From positions 41,646-105,645 of the forward strand of contig JASGCW010000006.1 of assembly GCA_030053945.1 (NCBI GenBank): a stretch of DNA of 64,000 bases, given 5' to 3'. The stretch's first letter is position 1. Each line of letters opens with the position of its first letter. The DNA is from Limnohabitans sp. (GTDB lineage Bacteria; Bacteroidota; Bacteroidia; Flavobacteriales; Flavobacteriaceae). The translations under genes were made by a program, and so were the position numbers. The notes under the pieces were generated by a model. It did no database searches. It saw only the letters and a program-made list of their open reading frames with translations, and had not been told where the DNA came from. Positions 35,548 to 43,977 of this stretch are shown in pieces.

Positions 35548-35612
35548 CAAATATCCAACATATGTTTTAATTATGCAAGTTTTTAACGTTGTTTTAAGCA
35601 GTAGTTTCAGTA
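35548..35612 (-). promoter_or_regulatory. Tail-regulon promoter 7 for the terminator/HTH unit
   Basis: The minus strand carries TACTGAAACTACTG (35599-35612, perfect), then 43 bp, then GATATTTG (35548-35555), one base off TAnnTTTG. A palindrome AACATATGTT lies just upstream of the -7 element, so this promoter may be both activated and repressed. Confidence 0.65.
35557..35566. promoter_or_regulatory. Candidate repressor operator AACATATGTT
   Basis: A perfect 10-bp palindrome inside promoter 7. Half-sites AACATA recur at 35737 and 35769 in front of the S24 repressor gene, and CATAT/ATATG arms lie at 35526-35544. This fits cooperative binding and autoregulation, but it is inferred. Confidence 0.4.
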
Positions 35613-35705
35613 ATATGTTTGAATATTAATTTAAAAATGAGTATTATGTTTTATTTAAAAAACTACAAAACAATGATTTAGGGTATGGTTCTTAAAGTTT
35701 TTCTT

Positions 35706-35735
35706 TTTGTTATTACTTTTTTTATGTTACTTTTG
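35706..35735 (+). promoter_or_regulatory. Housekeeping-type promoter of the S24 regulator
   Basis: A TTTG element at 35706-35709 is followed after 18 bp by TACTTTTG at 35728-35735, the Bacteroidetes -33/-7 pair. An AACATA half-site begins two bases after it. Unlike the tail promoters it has a TTTG -33 and no TACTG box. Confidence 0.55.
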
Positions 35736-35780
35736 CAACATATTTATAAACACAACCATAAATATTAAAACATATTACAA

Positions 35781-36581
35781 ATGGAGATTCATGAGAAAAT
35801 AAAAAACATCATCGATGTTTTAAATCTTAATAATAATTCTTTTGCTAAACTTATAGGGGTCACTTCAACTACCATAGATAGTATAACTAATGGTCGTTTA
35901 CAAGAAAATGGTGAGCGTAAACGAACTAAACCTGGCTTTGATTTAATTAATAGTATTATTCACCATTGTAATATAAACCCTGAATATTTATTTGGAAATA
36001 GCGATGAGGTTTTTAACAATGTGCAGAAGAGCTTAACTAATTATAACTTACCTAAAGTAATTACAGTAAATGAAGAAGGTAGAGAGAACATTAACTTTAT
36101 AGGTGTTCAGGCTCGAGCAGGATATTTGAGTGGTTATGCAGATCCAGAATATATAGAACACTTGCCTGCTTTTAGTATGCCTATGCTTAATGAAGGTACT
36201 TACAGGTGTTTTGAAGTAAAAGGAAATTCAATGAGTACCACCATTCATGATGGGGATTATATATTTGGAAAATATGTAGAAGATTTTGATGATATAATTG
36301 ATGGAAGAATTTATGTAATTGTGAGTAAAGATGATGGCGTGGTCGTAAAAAGAGTTCTTAATAGAATAAAGGAAAGTGGTAAATTAATTTTAAAATCGGA
36401 TAATAGAGACGGTAATTATCCTATTTATTCTATAAATCTTGAAGATATTCTAGAAGTGTGGTATGCTAAAATGTACGCTTCTAAACAAATGCCAGATCCT
36501 ATAAATATTTATGAAAAAATACATGAACTGGAAGGAAAAATCTATGAATTAGAATCTATTTATAAACAACGTAAAAATTAG
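35781..36581 (+). CDS. XRE-family HTH repressor with S24 (LexA/CI-like) self-cleavage domain
   Basis: A 266-aa protein. An HTH occupies residues ~5-75 (NNNSFAKLIGVTSTTIDSIT). A potential Ala113-Gly114 cleavage site lies in VQARAGYLSG. The S24 peptidase domain carries catalytic Ser150 (KGNSMSTTIHDGD) and Lys190 (GVVVKRVL). A helical C-terminal tail follows. In phages and tailocin loci such proteins repress the lytic genes and cleave themselves when RecA is activated by DNA damage. It is divergent from the tail terminator gene with ~250 bp of regulatory DNA between. It ends in a shared terminator with purD. Confidence 0.85.
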   Translation: MEIHEKIKNIIDVLNLNNNSFAKLIGVTSTTIDSITNGRLQENGERKRTKPGFDLINSIIHHCNINPEYLFGNSDEVFNNVQKSLTNYNLPKVITVNEEGRENINFIGVQARAGYLSGYADPEYIEHLPAFSMPMLNEGTYRCFEVKGNSMSTTIHDGDYIFGKYVEDFDDIIDGRIYVIVSKDDGVVVKRVLNRIKESGKLILKSDNRDGNYPIYSINLEDILEVWYAKMYASKQMPDPINIYEKIHELEGKIYELESIYKQRKN

Positions 36582-36607
36582 TTATTACGTTTCGAATCTA
36601 ACAAAAC

Positions 36608-36643
36608 AAAAAGCAGAAACTAGATTATTAGTTTCTGCTTTTT
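36608..36643. terminator. Bidirectional terminator at the end of the tail locus
   Basis: The arms AAAAAGCAGAAACTA and TTAGTTTCTGCTTTTT form a 15-bp hairpin with T-runs on both strands, between the convergent S24 gene and purD. Confidence 0.8.
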
Positions 36644-36647
36644 AATT

Positions 36648-37922
36648 TTACTGTAAATCCTTACCTATATCTTTTCTAAAATACATTTTTTCAAATTGGA
36701 TTTTAGCAATACTAGCATACGATTTTTCTAATGCTTCTGGAAAAGTTTCTCCATAAGAAGAAACTGCTAATACACGTCCGCCATTAGTAACAATTGTATC
36801 ATTATCATTTTTAGTTCCTGCATGAAAAACTATAGAATCTGTCACTGTGTCTAAACCAGTAATAACTTTCCCTTTTTCATAATCTTCAGGATAACCTCCC
36901 GAGGCAACAATTATAGTAGTAGCAGCTCTTTCCTCGATTTCTAAAGTAGCAGCAGCTAATTCTTGCTTCCCTACTGCTTCAAATAATGCTACCAAATCAG
37001 ATTTTATACGAAGCATTACTACTTCGGTTTCTGGATCCCCCATACGCACATTGTATTCAATTACCATCGGTTCTCCTTTTACATTGATAAGGCCTATAAA
37101 TACAAATCCTTTGTAATCAATATTATCTTTTTGTAAACCTTCAACTGTTGGCTTTACAATGCGAGTTTCTACTTTTTCCATAAATACAGCATCTGCAAAT
37201 GGTACTGGAGAAACTGCTCCCATACCTCCTGTATTTAATCCTGTATCACCATCACCTATACGTTTGTAATCTTTTGCTGTTGGTAAAATCTTATATGACT
37301 TACCGTCTGTCAATACGAAACAACTTAACTCGATACCGTCTAAAAATTCTTCGATAACTACTTTTGAAGACGCATCACCAAATTTAGCATCAACCAACAT
37401 ATTACGTAATTCTTGTTGTGCTTCGGCTAAATCATTTAAGATTAAAACTCCTTTTCCGGCTGCTAAACCATCTGCCTTTAAAACATAAGGTGGCTCTAGT
37501 GTTGTCAAGAATTGACATCCTTGTTCTACTGTATCTTTAGTAAAACTTTCGTAACGAGCTGTAGGGATATTGTTTTTTACTAAAAATTGTTTCGCAAATT
37601 CTTTACTTCCTTCTAATTGTGCTCCAACTTTTGAAGGCCCTATTACTGGAATATGTTGTAATTGTGTATCGTTTTTAAAATAATCGTAAATCCCTTCTAC
37701 TAATGGATCTTCGGGGCCTACCACAACCATTTCGATTTTGTTTTCGATTACAAAATCTTTTACTGCTTTAAAATCTAATGGACTGATAGCAACATTTGTT
37801 GCAATTTGTGCTGTTCCTGCATTTCCTGGTGCTACAAATAGTTTTGAACATTTTGAACTTTGAAGCATTTTCCAAGCTAATGCGTGCTCTCTTCCTCCTG
37901 AACCTAAAAGTAAAATTGTCAT
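36648..37922 (-). CDS. purD: Phosphoribosylamine-glycine ligase
   Basis: A 424-aa ATP-grasp ligase of purine synthesis (5-phosphoribosylamine + glycine + ATP to GAR). The N-terminal [19 protein letters not shown] and the ATP-grasp core with [10 protein letters not shown] and PETEVV match the family, and the length is normal. A longer in-frame start upstream adds 54 residues with no similarity to PurD, so the ATG at 37922 directly before TILLLGSGG is chosen. It is chromosomal housekeeping and marks the right border of the tail locus. Confidence 0.95.
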   Translation of the reverse strand: MTILLLGSGGREHALAWKMLQSSKCSKLFVAPGNAGTAQIATNVAISPLDFKAVKDFVIENKIEMVVVGPEDPLVEGIYDYFKNDTQLQHIPVIGPSKVGAQLEGSKEFAKQFLVKNNIPTARYESFTKDTVEQGCQFLTTLEPPYVLKADGLAAGKGVLILNDLAEAQQELRNMLVDAKFGDASSKVVIEEFLDGIELSCFVLTDGKSYKILPTAKDYKRIGDGDTGLNTGGMGAVSPVPFADAVFMEKVETRIVKPTVEGLQKDNIDYKGFVFIGLINVKGEPMVIEYNVRMGDPETEVVMLRIKSDLVALFEAVGKQELAAATLEIEERAATTIIVASGGYPEDYEKGKVITGLDTVTDSIVFHAGTKNDNDTIVTNGGRVLAVSSYGETFPEALEKSYASIAKIQFEKMYFRKDIGKDLQ

Positions 37923-38123
37923 AGTGTTGTGTGTGTTTGATTTAAATTCGTTTTGCTTCGTCGAATCTTTGATTGTAGATTCCACTAAAACTGTTTCAGA
38001 ATTATTGTGGTGCAAAAATAGTTTGTTTGAAACGATTTTAAAAACTCTTGTTTTCTTATTTTTGGTAAAGTTCAATAGCTTCAATCTTTTTTGAGCTATT
38101 TTAAGTTTAATTTAAAAAAACTA

Positions 38124-39434
38124 ATGCTAAAAATTTTCGATTTAACATTATGGTTCAATGGTTTCCCAATCAAAGAAGCTAAAAAGGAATTAGATAAAAT
38201 CGTTCGATTATCTGAAGAAGAACATCAATTATTTATAGAAAATAAAAAAAATGAAATTTTTGATTTTCATCTAAAAAACAATAGCTATTACAGAGAATTT
38301 ATTGGGAATAAAACCATCAATCAATGGAATGATATTCCCATTATGACCAAAAAAGATTTTCAAAAACCTATAGAAGAACGCCTTTCTACAGGATATCCAA
38401 AAAATAAAATTTACCTCAATAAAACATCAGGTTCGAGCGGTGATCCATTTATTTTTGCGAAATGCAAATACAGTCACGCAATGACTTGGGCATCTAATAT
38501 TTACCGTTTTAGGTGGTATGATATTGACTTCAACTCCTCCTATCAAGCTCGTTTTTACGGAATACCTTTAGACAAAATAGGGTATTATAAAGAGCGCTTT
38601 AAAGATTTTTTAACCCACAGGTACCGCTTTCCTATTTTTGATTTGTCCGATGCTTTTCTTGAAAATGTACTAAAAAAATTTAGTTCTACACGCTTTGATT
38701 ACATCAATGGTTATACTAGTTCGATTGTTTTATTTGCCGAATTTTTAAAGACCAAAAATATCATTCTTAAAGATATTTGCCCTACTCTAAAAGTATGTAT
38801 GGTTACTTCGGAAATGCTTTTTGAAGATGATAAAAAATTATTGGAAAGCCAATTTGGAATTCCGATTGTAAACGAATATGGTGCTTCTGAATTAGACTTG
38901 GTTGCTTTTCAAAATTTGAATGACGAATGGCAAATAAATACCGAAACTTTATTTGTTGAAATCCTTGACGAAAACAATCAACCTGTTCCTTATGGGCAAG
39001 AGGGACGAGTAGTAATTACTTCACTTTACAATAAAGCACATCCTTTTATCCGATACGATATAGGTGATATTGGGATTTTAGATGAAAGTAGTACCTTTCA
39101 AAAACCTATTTTAAAAAAGCTGATAGGAAGAACTAATGATATTGCTATTTTACCAAGTGGGAAAAAATCACCTGGTTTGACTTTTTACTATGTTACTAAA
39201 AGTATTATAAAAGATGATGGAAATGTAAAAGAATTCATCATTAAGCAAACTACTGTGGATACTTTTGAAATTGATTATGTAAGTGAAAAAGAATTAACTT
39301 CAGCTCAAATTAAAGAAATAGAAAATGCTATTGACACTTATCTTGAACCTAATCTAAAATTTACTTTTCATAGAAAAGATAGGTTACAAAGAACTGCAAG
39401 AGGAAAACTAAAACAATTTCAAAGTTTACGTTAA
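38124..39434 (+). CDS. CapK/phenylacetate-CoA ligase-like adenylate-forming enzyme
   Basis: A 436-aa protein of the CapK family, often in capsule clusters. The phosphate-binding loop TSGSSGDPFIF, the NEYGASELDL motif and the PFIRYDIGD segment are those of adenylate-forming enzymes (ATP-dependent activation of a carboxylate). Its substrate is unknown. An upstream in-frame TTG at 38091 is possible; I chose the ATG at 38124 (MLKIFDLTLWF). It converges with the glycosyltransferase gene, overlapping it by 9 bp. Confidence 0.8.
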   Translation: MLKIFDLTLWFNGFPIKEAKKELDKIVRLSEEEHQLFIENKKNEIFDFHLKNNSYYREFIGNKTINQWNDIPIMTKKDFQKPIEERLSTGYPKNKIYLNKTSGSSGDPFIFAKCKYSHAMTWASNIYRFRWYDIDFNSSYQARFYGIPLDKIGYYKERFKDFLTHRYRFPIFDLSDAFLENVLKKFSSTRFDYINGYTSSIVLFAEFLKTKNIILKDICPTLKVCMVTSEMLFEDDKKLLESQFGIPIVNEYGASELDLVAFQNLNDEWQINTETLFVEILDENNQPVPYGQEGRVVITSLYNKAHPFIRYDIGDIGILDESSTFQKPILKKLIGRTNDIAILPSGKKSPGLTFYYVTKSIIKDDGNVKEFIIKQTTVDTFEIDYVSEKELTSAQIKEIENAIDTYLEPNLKFTFHRKDRLQRTARGKLKQFQSLR

Positions 39435-40196
39435 TTTTTTAATATACCTAGGTTTTATAATTAGTTGCGTAAACAAAAAACCAATCATACAGATTAATGA
39501 TATGAAAATATTTAGTTTATGAAACTTTCTGTACACAGTATAATTGTGTTTCAACAATTTTACTTTTGAAGTAGAAAGAGAATCTTTTCGTATTCTGTAA
39601 AATGCTAAGCTCTCAGGAACTGGTTTTGCAGATTGTAATTTTTTTATAATTGTAAGCCATACCATCCAATCTTGCCTTTTACGAATAGATGAAATAGCTA
39701 TTTTTCCAAAATAATCAACATCATAAATTCCTGTAAGATTGCCTACATAATTGCAAAAAAAGTATTGTTTGTATGTAAGTGGATTAGGAGCTTCTACTCT
39801 TTTATTTAAAGGTTTTGAATCTTCATCAATACAATCATAAAACGAGAAAGCAAATGGTTGATTTTCTTGTTTCATAAAGGCCAACTGCTTTTCTAATTTT
39901 TCAGGTTTCCAAACATCGTCAGAATCAAGAAAGGCAATATATCTCCCTTTAGCTAATTGTAAAGCGGTATCTCTTGCTACTCCTGCACCCGAATTTTTAT
40001 CAAGTGTAACAAATTGAATTCTTGCATCTGTAGACTGAAAATGCTGAACAATAGTTGAGGTAGAATCAAAAGAACAATCATCGACGATAAGTAACTCCCA
40101 ATTTTTATAGGTTTGATTTATTACAGATTGTATTGTTTCAGAAATATATTTTTCAGAATTAAAAGAAGGTGTTATGATAGAAACTAAGTCGTTCAC
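39426..40196 (-). CDS. Family 2 glycosyltransferase
   Basis: A 256-aa GT-A enzyme. It has the N-terminal SIITPSFNSEKYISETIQSV, the nucleotide-binding DD (LLIVDDCS), the metal-binding DXD-type AFLDSDD and the downstream RQDW acceptor loop. A C-terminal hydrophobic helix (FISLICMIGFLFTQLI) anchors it in the inner membrane. It adds a sugar to a lipid-linked surface glycan. It is the last gene of the minus-strand polysaccharide run and starts directly at the end of the WcaJ-like gene. Confidence 0.9.
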   Translation of the reverse strand: MNDLVSIITPSFNSEKYISETIQSVINQTYKNWELLIVDDCSFDSTSTIVQHFQSTDARIQFVTLDKNSGAGVARDTALQLAKGRYIAFLDSDDVWKPEKLEKQLAFMKQENQPFAFSFYDCIDEDSKPLNKRVEAPNPLTYKQYFFCNYVGNLTGIYDVDYFGKIAISSIRKRQDWMVWLTIIKKLQSAKPVPESLAFYRIRKDSLSTSKVKLLKHNYTVYRKFHKLNIFISLICMIGFLFTQLIIKPRYIKKLT

Positions 40197-41555
40197 TTAA
40201 TATGCTTTTTCTTGACCTTTAAAAATATTAATTACTGTCAATATAATAATTTTTATATCTAGAAAAAATGACCAGTTCTCGATGTAAAAAACATCATACT
40301 TAATCCTGTTTATCATTTCTTCATCGGTTTCTATTTCACCACGATATCCTTTTACCTGTGCTAAACCTGTTATCCCTGGCTTAATATGCAATCGTACATT
40401 ATATTTTTTAATCTTTTTTTGATATTCATTGTTATGACTCCACAAATGTGGTCTGGGCCCTACAATTGACATATCTCCTAATAAAACATTAAAAAACTGA
40501 GGCATCTCATCAATACTTGTTCGACGTAAAAAAGCTCCCAATTTTGTTATTCTTGGATCGTTTTTAATAGTCATTTCCTCAGATTTATTATTCATTCGCA
40601 TTGAACGAAATTTATAACAAAAAAATTCTTTTTGATTTTCACCAGGTCTTCCTTGTTTAAAAAAAATAGGTCCTTTAGATTCTAATTTAATCAATATAGC
40701 AATTAACGGCACTAACCAAGAAAGTACAAAAAATATAATAAATAGAGAAAAAACAATATCAAAAACTCTTTTGATTGTTGTATTGAGCATTTCATTTAGC
40801 GGTGATCTCTTTAAAGAAAGTACAGGGAAAAACTCATAATAATCAACAATCAAATTTTTTGCATAAAGGGCATCAGACTCGGGTATAAATTTTAAAGTTT
40901 TTTGGTGATAATCAGCAAATTCTACAAGACCTTTTGTTTGCTCTTCACTGAGTTCTTGCAATGCACAATAAATGTCATCAATCTTATTTTTTAAAACAAA
41001 GCCTTCAATTTCAGAAATTTGTCCTATAATTTCATCATTTTCTACTTTATCAGAAAAAAAACCTTTAAATCTGTATCCATAATCGGGTCTAGTCGTAAAC
41101 AGCTTCTGAAGATTTATTGCACTTTCTGAATATCCAATAATGATAGCATTTCTATAGTTTCCTCCTAAAACTATTCGGTATTTTTTTAAATAATAGAAGA
41201 GTAATCCTTTAAATAATGTTACGTATATAAAACAAAATCCTACATACATTAATAATATTCGGAAACTAGGCACAATTTCTCTTATTACAGAGAAAAAGGC
41301 AATAATAACTAGCGTAAAAATACTAAATTGTTTAACCAGCTTGGTTAAAATCTCAGTTGGTTTTGTAAAGCGATATACTTCATAAAAATCTACAAAATAG
41401 GCAATTACGCCCCAGGTAACAAGTTGATATCCAATAAAAAAAGTTGTTCTTTGAACAAAATCTCTCATAAATATATACGCCAAAATAGTTAGTACAAAAA
41501 AATCTAATACTATACTTATAGGACGTATATATTTTGAATATCTTCCCTTACTCAT
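40197..41555 (-). CDS. Polyprenyl-phosphate sugar phosphotransferase (WcaJ/WbaP-like)
   Basis: A 452-aa integral membrane enzyme with four N-terminal helices, a cytosolic CoA-binding-like part, another helix near 270, and the C-terminal catalytic domain (FKQGRPGENQKEFFCYKFRSM, then VGPRPHL and KPGITGLAQVKG). It transfers a sugar 1-phosphate to undecaprenyl phosphate, the first step of surface polysaccharide assembly. Length and motifs are typical. Confidence 0.92.
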   Translation of the reverse strand: MSKGRYSKYIRPISIVLDFFVLTILAYIFMRDFVQRTTFFIGYQLVTWGVIAYFVDFYEVYRFTKPTEILTKLVKQFSIFTLVIIAFFSVIREIVPSFRILLMYVGFCFIYVTLFKGLLFYYLKKYRIVLGGNYRNAIIIGYSESAINLQKLFTTRPDYGYRFKGFFSDKVENDEIIGQISEIEGFVLKNKIDDIYCALQELSEEQTKGLVEFADYHQKTLKFIPESDALYAKNLIVDYYEFFPVLSLKRSPLNEMLNTTIKRVFDIVFSLFIIFFVLSWLVPLIAILIKLESKGPIFFKQGRPGENQKEFFCYKFRSMRMNNKSEEMTIKNDPRITKLGAFLRRTSIDEMPQFFNVLLGDMSIVGPRPHLWSHNNEYQKKIKKYNVRLHIKPGITGLAQVKGYRGEIETDEEMINRIKYDVFYIENWSFFLDIKIIILTVINIFKGQEKAY

Positions 41556-41558
41556 TTA

Positions 41559-42542
41559 TCATTTTATGAAATCTTTGAAATCTTTATGTTCTTCTTTTAA
41601 AAGTTCTTCTTTAGGCAAAGATTTGAAATACTCATAGGTTAGCTTCATTCCTTCACTACGTGAAACTTTAGCCTCCCATCCTAATATTTTTTTTGCAATA
41701 GTTGTATCTGGTTGACGTTGTAATGGGTCGTTTTCAGGAAGTGGATGATAGACTATTTTTTGGTCTGTCCCCGTTAATTTAATAATCTCTTCCGCAAAAT
41801 CTTTTATAGTAATCTCATCAGGGTTTCCGATATTCACTGGATATACATAATCTGAAAGCAATAATCTATAGATTCCTTCTACTTGATCATCTACATAACA
41901 AAATGAACGTGTCTGGCTTCCATCACCAAAAATTGTCAAATCTTCTCCACGCAAAGCTTGTCCAATAAATGCTGGAATTACACGTCCGTCATTTAGCCTC
42001 ATACGAGGACCATAAGTATTAAAAATTCTAACAATTCTAGTTTCTATACCGTGAAAACGATGGTATGCCATTGTAATAGATTCTTGAAAACGCTTTGCTT
42101 CATCATAAACTCCACGTGGACCAATTGTATTCACATTTCCAAAATAATCTTCAGTTTGTGGATGTACAAGAGGATCACCATAGATTTCTGATGTTGATGC
42201 AATCAAAATACGAGCTTTTTTAGCTCTGGCAAGACCTAATAAATTATGAGTTCCTAAAGAACCTACTTTAAGTGTTTGAATAGGAATTTTTAAATAATCG
42301 ATAGGACTTGCAGGTGAAGCAAAATGTAAAATATAATCTAATTCTCCTGGAACGTGAACAAACTTTGAAACATCATGATGATAAAATTCAAAATTTTCCA
42401 ATTTGAATAAATGCTCAATATTTTTTAAATCACCAGTGATTAGATTATCCATTCCAATTACATAATATCCTTCTTTGATAAATCGGTCACATAAATGTGA
42501 ACCTAAAAAACCTGCTGCTCCAGTGATAAGTATTCTTTTCAT
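41559..42542 (-). CDS. UDP-glucuronate decarboxylase (UXS-type SDR)
   Basis: A 327-aa NAD-dependent short-chain enzyme that makes UDP-xylose from UDP-glucuronate. Visible: [11 protein letters not shown]ossmann motif, [11 protein letters not shown], Ser-x-Glu with STSEIYGDP, the catalytic YDEAK, and [10 protein letters not shown]. The start at 42542 ([12 protein letters not shown]) is chosen over an upstream one that overlaps rmlD. It supplies a nucleotide sugar for the polysaccharide cluster. Confidence 0.9.
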   Translation of the reverse strand: MKRILITGAAGFLGSHLCDRFIKEGYYVIGMDNLITGDLKNIEHLFKLENFEFYHHDVSKFVHVPGELDYILHFASPASPIDYLKIPIQTLKVGSLGTHNLLGLARAKKARILIASTSEIYGDPLVHPQTEDYFGNVNTIGPRGVYDEAKRFQESITMAYHRFHGIETRIVRIFNTYGPRMRLNDGRVIPAFIGQALRGEDLTIFGDGSQTRSFCYVDDQVEGIYRLLLSDYVYPVNIGNPDEITIKDFAEEIIKLTGTDQKIVYHPLPENDPLQRQPDTTIAKKILGWEAKVSRSEGMKLTYEYFKSLPKEELLKEEHKDFKDFIK

Positions 42543-42544
42543 TT

Positions 42545-43432
42545 TTATTTGATTTGGGATAATGCCTCTTGCCAAGTTTGTATTTCAATTCCAAAAATAG
42601 TTTTAATTTTTGATTTATCAAGCACACTATATTTAGGTCTTTTTGCAGGTGTTGGGTAAGCCTCTGTGGGTATTGGATTTACAGCAATTGAGACGTTATT
42701 AACTCTAAAAATTTCTTTTGCAAAATCATACCAAGAACAAACTCCTTCGTTACTAAAATTATAGATTCCATAAATGGGAGGTAGGAGATGGGAGTTTGAA
42801 GTTTCTAGGCTTCCAGCTTCCAGCTTCCAACTTCTTTCAATGATATTCAAAACAGCTTTAGCTAAATCGACTGCATTTGTTGGCGTTCCTATTTGATCCG
42901 CAACAACATTTAGTTCAGTTTTATCTTGTGCTAAACGAAGCATTGTTTTCATAAAATTATTTCCAAATTGAGAATAAACCCAAGAAGTACGTATAATAAA
43001 ATGCTTATCACAATTTTGTATTACTTCATTTTCTCCCTCTAATTTTGTTTGGCCATAAACTCCAATTGGGTTTGTTTTATCTGATTCAGAATAAGGTTCG
43101 CTTGAAGTTCCATCAAAAACGAAATCGGTTGAAATATGAATCAAGGATATATCAAATTTTTGACAAGCTAAAGCTAAATTTTTCGACCCTATAACATTTA
43201 CTAAATGTGCCTTTTGAATATCAGATTCTGCCTTGTCAACCGCTGTATAAGCAGCTGTATTTATACAAAAATTGACTTTGTTTTGAGTGAAAAAAGTATT
43301 TACTTTCTCTTGATTTGTTATGTCTAAATCTGAAGATGAAGCAAAAATAAATTGCATCTCAGGATACTGAGGTGCAATAAATTGTATTGACTGCCCCAAC
43401 TGTCCTGAAGCACCTGTTACTAGAACTACCAT
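42545..43432 (-). CDS. rmlD: dTDP-4-dehydrorhamnose reductase, carrying an inserted repeat-derived segment
   Basis: A 295-aa SDR enzyme catalysing the last step of dTDP-L-rhamnose synthesis. [14 protein letters not shown], the [10 protein letters not shown] and YGQTKLEGE motifs (catalytic Tyr-x-x-x-Lys) are present. Residues ~200-220 ([20 protein letters not shown]) are encoded by a TTCCAGC-type dispersed repeat at 42803-42835 and look inserted before the conserved [15 protein letters not shown]. The frame is kept. It overlaps rmlC by 7 bp. Confidence 0.9.
   Translation of the reverse strand: MVVLVTGASGQLGQSIQFIAPQYPEMQFIFASSSDLDITNQEKVNTFFTQNKVNFCINTAAYTAVDKAESDIQKAHLVNVIGSKNLALACQKFDISLIHISTDFVFDGTSSEPYSESDKTNPIGVYGQTKLEGENEVIQNCDKHFIIRTSWVYSQFGNNFMKTMLRLAQDKTELNVVADQIGTPTNAVDLAKAVLNIIERSWKLEAGSLETSNSHLLPPIYGIYNFSNEGVCSWYDFAKEIFRVNNVSIAVNPIPTEAYPTPAKRPKYSVLDKSKIKTIFGIEIQTWQEALSQIK
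42803..42835. repeat. Dispersed TTCCAGC-type repeat inside rmlD
   Basis: The plus strand reads TTCTAGGCTTCCAGCTTCCA, then GCTTCCAACTTCT, tandem 7-bp-like CTTCCAG units resembling the intergenic element at 16926-16959. It is translated in frame within rmlD. Confidence 0.55.
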
Positions 43433-43977
43433 ACTTTTCTTGCTTTTTCAATTGTAGGCAAAATCTTGTCCTTTTCTGAGATAATAAATTCTTTTTCTGA
43501 CATACCCCAATCTATATTCAAAGTTGGGTCATTATATATAACTCCACCTTCACTTTCTTTATTGTATAAATTATCACATTTATAAAAAAAAGTAGCTGTC
43601 TGGCTTAAAACTATAAAGCCGTGTGCAAAACCTCTTGGAATATATAATTGTTTTCTATTTTCTGCCGAAAGTAAAATGGAGAAAGATTGACCATACGTTT
43701 CTGAATTAGGCCTAATATCTACTGCGACATCTAACACTTCCCCCGTTAACACTCTAACTAATTTTGCTTGTGCGTGTTCTCCGCATTGATAATGTAATCC
43801 TCTTAAAACACCACGTGTAGAAAACGACTGATTATCCTGTACAAAAGTTACATTATGACCTATACCGTCATTAAAAGTTTTTTGATTGAAACTTTCCATA
43901 AAATAACCTCTTTCGTCTTCAAAAACTTTAGGTTCTAGTATGAAACAATCTTTTAAATTAGTTTCTATAAAATGCAT
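43426..43977 (-). CDS. rmlC: dTDP-4-dehydrorhamnose 3,5-epimerase
   Basis: A 183-aa cupin enzyme of dTDP-L-rhamnose synthesis. DERGYFMESFNQ, RGVLRGLHYQ with catalytic His, VDIRPNSETYGQ and IPRGFAHGFIVLS are all present. The ATG at 43977 overlaps the previous stop in TAATG and precedes HFIETNLKDCF, so it is preferred to a start two codons earlier. It works with RmlD; rmlA and rmlB are not in the window. Confidence 0.93.
   Translation of the reverse strand: MHFIETNLKDCFILEPKVFEDERGYFMESFNQKTFNDGIGHNVTFVQDNQSFSTRGVLRGLHYQCGEHAQAKLVRVLTGEVLDVAVDIRPNSETYGQSFSILLSAENRKQLYIPRGFAHGFIVLSQTATFFYKCDNLYNKESEGGVIYNDPTLNIDWGMSEKEFIISEKDKILPTIEKARKVW

Noticed and set aside
8853..36581. Type VI secretion system or Afp/MAC-type extracellular injection system
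   Set aside because: No TssJLM membrane complex, ClpV or Afp15-like ATPase was seen, and lysis genes plus an S24 repressor fit a tailocin better.
8853..36581. Complete prophage
   Set aside because: No terminase, portal, capsid, integrase, transposase or replication gene was seen and no attachment repeats were found at the borders.
37923..38084. Longer purD start adding 54 residues
   Set aside because: The extra residues have no PurD similarity; the conserved [12 protein letters not shown] begins right after the ATG at 37922.
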